From contig JARYHS010008074.1 in NCBI GenBank assembly GCA_031002005.1, forward strand, positions 10,362,924 through 10,426,923: a DNA stretch of 64,000 nt, written 5' to 3'. Both the position numbers and the translations under genes were made by a program. The stretch comes from Vandiemenella viatica. Lineage: Eukaryota > Arthropoda > Insecta > Orthoptera > Morabidae. Of this stretch, positions 58,666-64,000 are shown piece after piece; position 1 is the first letter of the stretch, and every line of letters starts with the position of its first letter. Under the pieces are notes generated by a model that did no database searches, was not told the origin of the DNA, and worked only from the letters and a program-made list of their open reading frames with translations.

Positions 58666-59244
58666 AGCTCCCTGTATTCTTCTTCGATTCCCAAAGGAAC
58701 TATTACTTTTTGCGGGATTAAAAGAATTGTTCAAACATATTCGCCAAAGACTTCCCTTCCTGGAAGCCGGTACTGTCCCCCTTACTGTTACTTGTCATGT
58801 ATGTCTCTTATTACCGCAATTTACATATTGCATGGTACCATGAATAACCTATGGATTAATAGCACGAATCATAATTTTTTAACTATCTTTCGCTTAATAT
58901 TAGCCACTTTCTAAATACTCATAATTAGTCATATTAAGCTTGAATCAGACACATTGAAGCTATATGCACTCGACCAAGTCTACAAGATGAACTGCAATGG
59001 TCATACAAGCATACTTCATTTTGCATTCTTGAGTAATCAAATGAAATATGAATCATTTTATACTGAAGAGCAAAAATCAGAATGCTCATTGCTTACGAAT
59101 AATTAAAAAAAAATTATACGGACTAGGACTTTCAGGAATGTATCAGTTATAAAAAATGTAATAGGTTGACAATTTTTTTTTTTTTTTAAATTAATACAGT
59201 GAATTCGTGTGGAGACAGGATTTGCGTCGTTGTTGCGATTGAAC
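58666..59244. other. Non-coding stretch, no gene seen
   Basis: AT-rich, with a T tract at 59172-59188. The ORF at 58603-58914 begins in the SINE remnant and has no recognisable domain. Confidence 0.4.
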
Positions 59245-59858
59245 TTCCAGTTAATAGTCCAGTCAAATAAGGATGAAATATCGGAATGAAATATAACAAT
59301 CTGAAAATTTGCATAAACATTTGTTTTGACATTTTATAAGTTGGCTCAAAAGTCTAATTAGAATCTCGTGTACGCTAGTCAAGATATGCAAGGTCAAAGG
59401 TCACAAAACGGATTTTTTAAGCAAATATCTCGCTTCATTTACTCTAAATATTATTTGAGTTATTAGGAAAAGTTGTAGAGCATGAAATTCTCTACAAATT
59501 TCGTCATAGACACATATTTCAGAGATATAACCATCTTTTAGATAAAGCGTGCAGAGTGGGTAGTGCTTAGCCGTATGGACGATAACTGCTACTGTACGAT
59601 ACGTTAACTGTAAAATCCAATAGACAGTACGATTTATAGTGTTATTATTTATTAATAATGTTGTAACTTATGAATAAACTGTAATTATTTACTAATTAAT
59701 AAATTTTATTTATGGACATAATATTATTTATAAATCATATATTAGTTTAATATTAACTTAATTAATATTAATAATAAGATATTTAAATGAAATAGCTTAA
59801 ATGCAACTTGAATTATTTTTTTTAATTTCCTGACAGTTTATCACAAAACTATTACAAT

Positions 59859-60002
59859 TCAAGTTAATATATAGAGTAATTTTGTCGTTGTTACTGCTTG
59901 TGTCAAGTATGCAGTGCATTGTACTTCTTGTTCGTCGTCGTATTCCTCTTCTTGTCGCTCAACTTGAATTTCTAATTCATTATCATCATCGTCGTCATCC
60001 AT
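59859..60002 (-). CDS. 47-codon acidic ORF in frame with the upstream 158-codon ORF
   Basis: It starts ATG followed by six aspartates (MDDDDDDNELEIQ), then VERQEEEYDDEQEVQC, and ends YILT. It is in the same frame as the preceding ORF, separated only by its TAA and two codons, so the two were probably one protein of about 207 residues with an acidic tail, now split by a nonsense change or joined by readthrough. No function is assigned. Confidence 0.35.
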   Translation of the reverse strand: MDDDDDDNELEIQVERQEEEYDDEQEVQCTAYLTQAVTTTKLLYILT

Positions 60003-60008
60003 TAAATT

Positions 60009-60485
60009 TTATTCTAAAGCTTCAAGGATTTTAGGTGCGTAGATATTTACTTTTTTCATCCAGATCATCTGGTTATAATGAAGCGTTGTGGCATGCTTGT
60101 CCATTACTACTGACCAGAAACTGAGAATCATTTCTACTCTACTTTTCTGCATCCGCAGATTAGAACCACAGCCTTCATCTGCAATTACAACTTCATTTTG
60201 CAACATCCACCCCCATTCCTTGGGTTCTAAATCATTCCCTGAACGAAGTTTGAATCTGATAGTAGACACGATTGATGTGCTGTCGAGTTGTTGCACTTGT
60301 AGGTGGAAGAGTGCATAACTAGACTGGTTTGTTGAATCTAGCTCATTTAATAATTGTATATACCGAAAATCGTCCATGCTGTATTCTGATTTTGAAGCAT
60401 TATACATTGCTAAAAAGATACGTAGTTCATTTTCAAACAATGTATTTAGAGGACAGTTGTCTTGCTGAAAAACGTGAGTTGTCAT
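60009..60485 (-). CDS. Unrecognised 158-codon ORF inside the inverted-repeat element
   Basis: I recognise no domain. The sequence is rich in acidic and aromatic residues, with stretches such as LFENELRIFLAMYNASKSEY, FRYIQLLNELDSTNQSSY, LEPKEWGWMLQNEV and RVEMILSFWSVVMDKHATTL. It has no long hydrophobic run and looks like a soluble globular protein with helices. A stop lies in frame five codons upstream of the ATG, so either the start is genuine or an upstream part has been lost. The frame stays open after its TAA for two codons and then enters an aspartate-rich ORF in the same frame (60002-59859). It is the longest unexplained ORF that does not overlap a known repeat. It could be the element's own protein or a captured gene fragment. 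Confidence 0.4.
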   Translation of the reverse strand: MTTHVFQQDNCPLNTLFENELRIFLAMYNASKSEYSMDDFRYIQLLNELDSTNQSSYALFHLQVQQLDSTSIVSTIRFKLRSGNDLEPKEWGWMLQNEVVIADEGCGSNLRMQKSRVEMILSFWSVVMDKHATTLHYNQMIWMKKVNIYAPKILEALE

Positions 60486-60870
60486 TGATCCAAATAGTTA
60501 CTTTAACAATTATCAGTCATTTTATTTAAATACATAGTTCATATTGATGTATTTTTTCAAAGAACTTAATATTATCTGTAGTATTATGCAAAACTCTTTT
60601 TACATAAACATCTTTGCTAGCATCTGTAAATGCAAAGCAAATTTCAAGCGTGCTTTTAAGATTCTTATAATGGTGGAATATTTATTTAACAATACATCAT
60701 ATCCTTTGCCATCATTCAAGAAGAATTCAGTTTAAAACATTCAACTATTTAACGTAATTAATATAGTGGAGATTATCTTTATCAACCCAAAAGCAAATTT
60801 TTTATCATTCAACGAATCCTACTTTCTATTATTTTGCAACTGCATAATTGATTACATATAAAATAAATTA

Positions 60871-60917
60871 AAACCATCTGATGACGAACAACTTGTGTTC
60901 GAAACCGGTAATGGTTT
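60871..60917 (+). ncRNA. Hammerhead ribozyme motif, minimal type I
   Basis: In order: stem I strand AAACCAT (60871-60877), core CTGATGA (60878-60884), one extra C, stem II GAAC / loop AACTTGT / GTTC, core GAAAC (60901-60905), loop CG, GTA, with predicted cleavage after the A at 60910, and stem I partner ATGGTTT (60911-60917). Stem I pairs perfectly over 7 bp, stem II over 4 bp, and stem III is AC/GT. The layout, including one extra base before stem II, is the same as at 45363-45405, although the stems differ in sequence. That supports a shared, structure-conserved ribozyme type. Confidence 0.75.
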
Positions 60918-61744
60918 ATTAAATATGCAACATCAAACAAACTGTGAGTGGCTGCTGTTTTTTTAATATCAAGAAATTTGATACCACAGTCGCTGAGTTC
61001 CACTAATCCATCATGGATAAAATAAGAATATATTTAGTGTTTCAACATTACCCTTACCGCTTTTTTTAAAAATTTGCATATTGAGTATGTCCTATTAAAA
61101 GAACTAAGTATACCGACATCTTCTCCTATGATGTAGACAGTCTTTTGTTGTCTAGATTCTGCAATGGCTGTTTTCGAACGTCATGAATCATCTCTGGCTT
61201 GTTTTGTAGCGATTTTAACAGTTTTTAACTTCTTAATAAGCATTTTCAATAAAATTATTTGTTACATTAGTAAATAATTACAGTTTTGTATAGCTAAAAC
61301 ATTACTAATAAATAATTAAAATTATAAATCATGATGTCTATTGGATTCTACAGTTGACGTACCGTAGTTGCCCTTATCGTCTATGCGACTAAGCGCTCCA
61401 TACTCTCCAAGCTCTGTCTCAAGAAGATGTTAATTCTATGAAGTATTGTCTATGACGAAATTGTAGAGAATTTTATGCTCTAAAACTTTCCTAATAACTC
61501 AAAATAACATTTAGAGTAAAAGAAGCGAGATATTTGTAACCTTTGACCTTGAATATCTTGACTAGTGTACACGAGCCAACTTATAAAATATCAGTACAAA
61601 GATTTGTGCAAATTTTCAGCTCGTTATCTCTCATTCCTATGTTTTACCGTTTTTTTCACTTTACTTGACTGGATTATAAATCAGGAATCCAAACCAGAGA
61701 AAGGCCTGGCGTTATTCATACCATCGATAACAGCTCTTAGGAAG

Positions 61745-61834
61745 TCCTACCCCTGCCCGATGTGAACCACGGCCGTCAACGCTTGGAGCAAGCTCCGTAT
61801 CCACTGTGTCACCAGAGCGCCCTACCAAACTAAA
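61745..61834 (-). mobile_element. Possible tRNA-derived SINE head
   Basis: The minus strand reads GGTAGGGCGCTCTGGTGACA with an A-box-like TGGTGACACAGTGG, and later CCGTGGTTCACATCGG, a decayed B box, at tRNA-like spacing. The sequence after it runs into the right arm of the inverted-repeat element. No tail or target duplication was found. Confidence 0.35.
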
Positions 61835-62490
61835 TCTGACCCTGAAACATTCTACGGAAGCAAATACCGGCTGTCATCTATCAGTTGAGAGTAGTAAGGA
61901 AGCTGATCGAAAAATATACTGGAAATGGATAAACTGAAACCAGAATCAGAAATCCGCCGAATCTGTAAATTATCATAAGAGAAAATAATCAGGAGTGTTA
62001 AATAAAGACTAGATCAGGTTTCTGGAAATCGGCGTAAAAAAGATATTTTGATCTTACAATTCAATTTATAAAGGCAGAAATGGAAAATACGTTTACTTTT
62101 AGGACGTAATGGATTTGGAAGAAATTTCTCATAATGCTACAAAGAATAAAATGCTCCTGTTGTTTAGACCGTCAGGCCTAAATTTTCAAGATAAGAGATT
62201 AATTCGAGAATCAGTTAGCTATTGTGAAAAGAGACAGCAACTAGAGTGAAACATCAGCTGCAAAGGCATCATCACTCATGTCATGTAGAACTGGCAGCCA
62301 AGGAACGTAAACGTTATACAACCTCAAATAAAGAGTCAAGCAGAAACCATCTTTACAAATGGGCAAACATATTATCTGTTTGCAGATAGATAAGACTGAG
62401 GTGCAGAGAAATTTCTCACAAGGGATACCCTTGACCTCGTACCGCACCAAACCTTGTTACAAGAACAAGCAATCATAAAAAAAACAGTGG
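61835..62490. other. Non-coding stretch, no gene seen
   Basis: AT-rich; one 69-codon minus-strand ORF (62241-62450) without recognisable features. Confidence 0.4.
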
Positions 62491-63133
62491 CATGAAAACG
62501 TTGCATTCCACCTCGAGTAACATTTTAATAGAGAAAAACAAAGTAACAAGTTATCAATACAATATGAAGGAAATTATAAGTAATTCAGTGACGTTAGTGT
62601 ATCATTACATTTTCAATCAACAGTGCCAGAAAATCTCTGTTTAAAGTACCACATACTTGATAGTGCTTATATTAGGCCTCAAAGCGCTGATGCGAGATTT
62701 CGATGAAGTAGTTAAAACAAAATAGAAGAGAGCAAACCACTTTTGCATTCCCGCAGTCCAAGCCAGGTTATGACATTGACATATCAACATTATGATTTGG
62801 AAATGTAATTGGAGTGGCTTTTGGTAATGCGAAAGTGATTTGGAATATGCTAATGTGGCTTTCGTTAGGTGTGCACATTGATCTCTTCCACTTTTTTTTA
62901 ACCTCTTCACCGAAATATAGCATCTGAAACAGGTGTGTGGTACTGCCGTGTATGCGTGTTTTGCGCCATATTGAGTACTTTAAGCAGAGATGTTTGGCAC
63001 TATTGACTGAAACTATAATGATACACTGTTGTCATTGAATTATGTATAATTTCCTTCATATGGTATTGATATCTTGTTACTTTGTTTCAATATATTAAAA
63101 TGTTCCTTGAGATAGAATGCAACGTTTTGCATG
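62491..63133. mobile_element. Inverted-repeat element, arms about 170-200 bp
   Basis: The left arm starts at 62491 and the right arm ends at 63133. Reverse-complement landmarks are AAACGTTGCATTC, AACATTTTAATA, AAACAAAGTAACAAG, AATATGAAGGAAATTATA, GTGTATCATTA and AGTGCCA. The right arm has about 35 extra bases near its inner end, before AGTACCACA. The core carries only an 89-codon minus-strand ORF of doubtful meaning. No target duplication or superfamily is assigned. Confidence 0.7.
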
Positions 63134-63308
63134 TAAATGACGCACACCAATGTTTTGTTTATGATGTTTTCGTGCGTTTACGAGCGTTCGAGGTTAAAGG
63201 TGTACCTTGTTAGTGCCACCGCTAAATTCTGCAAGAGTAATTTACACCAAAAAAAGATAGGTAAAATAAAGATCATGATCCCGCTGAAATGACACATACA
63301 TACAAAAC

Positions 63309-63789
63309 TAGACAACATGTGTGAAAATTTCGTGAATAAAATAGGATGAATAGTGAAGTTAAATGCTTGTAATGTAATGAAAAGTAGTACCGCACTTCTG
63401 TAGAAAATATTTATTTTGTTTAGTGTGATAGGTGTAAAATACTTACAACATATTACGAAACAGAAAAATTCAAAACACAGGGTATGTGCGACAAACTATC
63501 ACTGACTTAATAACAGAACACAACCAACCTGAACAAAATGCACACAGCATATCAACATCTCTGTGATATGTGTTACTGGGTGAGTAAAATGTTTACGTTG
63601 GAATTGTAAAGCAAAACAAAAAATGTTTCCGTAAAAGAAAAAATATCCGATAAGCTACTTATTTATATAATATATATAAATAAAAATAAATAAATAAAAA
63701 CAAAAAACAGTTTACTGACTTGACATCTCTGTGAAATCTGCTGCTGCAATCTAGGGGCTTGGCTCTGAACAGTCCTCATACGCGTAACC
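63309..63789. repeat. Second copy of the leader of the 167-bp-array element
   Basis: Direct homologue of 48841-49279 with substitutions and a TA/AAATA-rich insertion at about 63660-63710. It starts at TAGACAACATGTGTGAAAAT and leads into array units. Confidence 0.75.
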
Positions 63790-64000
63790 ATTTGAAGCAT
63801 CAAATTTCGAAAAATTCTATCTTAATTCATGATTTTTCGTAATTGGAGACCTTAATCTTCAAAACGATTTGTCATTTATCTTTTCAGTTAGGTATCAAGG
63901 GAAATAATTGGCTCGTGAAGAAAAATGCGTTGTAGAAATATTAATACTTTTTCCCTTTAAGGGTAGAATTTTTAAAAAATTCCTTTATTAAAATATGGTA
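63790..64000. repeat. Start of a second 167-bp-unit array, cut by the window end
   Basis: It contains GGAGACCTTAATCTTCAAAA, GTTAGGTATCAAGGGA, GGCTCGTGA, GCGTTGTAGAAATATTAATA and CCCTTTAAGGGTAGAATT, in the order of the array at 49280-51110. The array continues beyond the window. Confidence 0.8.

Larger units (their letters stand above)
59245..61687. mobile_element. 2.4-kb element with long inverted-repeat arms and an unknown ORF
   Basis: The left arm (59245-59695) and right arm (61266-61687) are diverged reverse complements along their whole length. Paired landmarks, with the second read in reverse: CTGAAAATTTGCA.AAA, TTTTATAAGTTGGCTC, TAGTCAAGATAT.CAAGGTCA, AATATCTCGCTTC.TTTACTC, GAGTTATTAGGAAA.TT, TTCTCTACAA, AATCCAATAGACA and CTGTAATTATTTACTAAT. 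The core (59696-61265) holds a 158-codon minus-strand ORF, an acidic continuation and a hammerhead motif. No target duplication was identified. I do not recognise the family; a large foldback, a Penelope-type copy in inverted arrangement, or a viral-type insert with terminal repeats are all possible. Confidence 0.75.

Noticed and set aside
1..64000. CRISPR arrays, operons, bacterial promoters or ribosome-binding sites
   Set aside because: The content is eukaryotic repeat DNA; no short regularly spaced repeats with unique spacers and no clustered ORFs.

Overview
The window looks like a piece of a large, AT-rich, repeat-dense insect genome. I could not support a single host protein-coding gene. 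What can be read are non-LTR retrotransposon (LINE) remnants, a Penelope-like element, tRNA-derived SINEs, DNA-transposon MITEs, inverted-repeat elements and satellite-like tandem arrays. The main SINE (perfect B box, then an internal stretch containing TCCATGGTTTCC and CCATGGCCGAATTCC) reminds me of SINEs from polyneopteran insects such as grasshoppers, stick insects and roaches. That is recollection, not a database result.

Layout. (i) 1-13037 and 20301-34012 are two direct copies of the same roughly 13 kb segment, near-identical apart from SNPs and a few indels. Copy A ends exactly at a 1000-N scaffold gap (13038-14037), inside a SINE that copy B carries complete. Each copy holds a 5'-truncated R1-clade LINE on the minus strand (5938-9254 and 26864-30170) with endonuclease C-terminus, reverse transcriptase and CCHC remnants, a foldback element beside it and a 132-bp insertion inside it. 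(ii) Between the copies lie two tandem arrays, a 716-bp inverted-repeat element, an RT remnant and two minus-strand SINEs. (iii) 34-42 kb has a Harbinger-like element with TAA target duplications, an RTE-like LINE 3' fragment with a perfect 19-bp target duplication, and a dispersed repeat that also spans the left edge of copy B. (iv) 43.7-51.1 kb has a tandem array interrupted by a second SINE type, a truncated Penelope-like element (GIY-YIG domain plus a hammerhead-ribozyme motif) and a tandem array of about 167-bp units. (v) 53-56 kb is a GC-rich block with a repeated unit, followed by a degenerate endonuclease-like stretch split by a SINE with an 11-bp target duplication. (vi) 57.9-63.1 kb has a hAT-type MITE with an 8-bp palindromic target duplication, a 2.4-kb element with arms of about 430 bp carrying an unrecognised ORF and a second hammerhead motif, and a further inverted-repeat element. 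At 63.3 kb the 167-bp-array element recurs and runs off the window.

The most interesting items are the 2.4-kb long-inverted-repeat element with its unknown ORF (59245-61687), two well-formed minimal type I hammerhead motifs (45363-45405 minus and 60871-60917 plus), the nested insertion history readable from target duplications at 5754-9263, and the large duplication bordering a gap, which may be an unpurged haplotype rather than a real duplication. Nothing here works as an operon or pathway; the parts are related by transposition and nesting.
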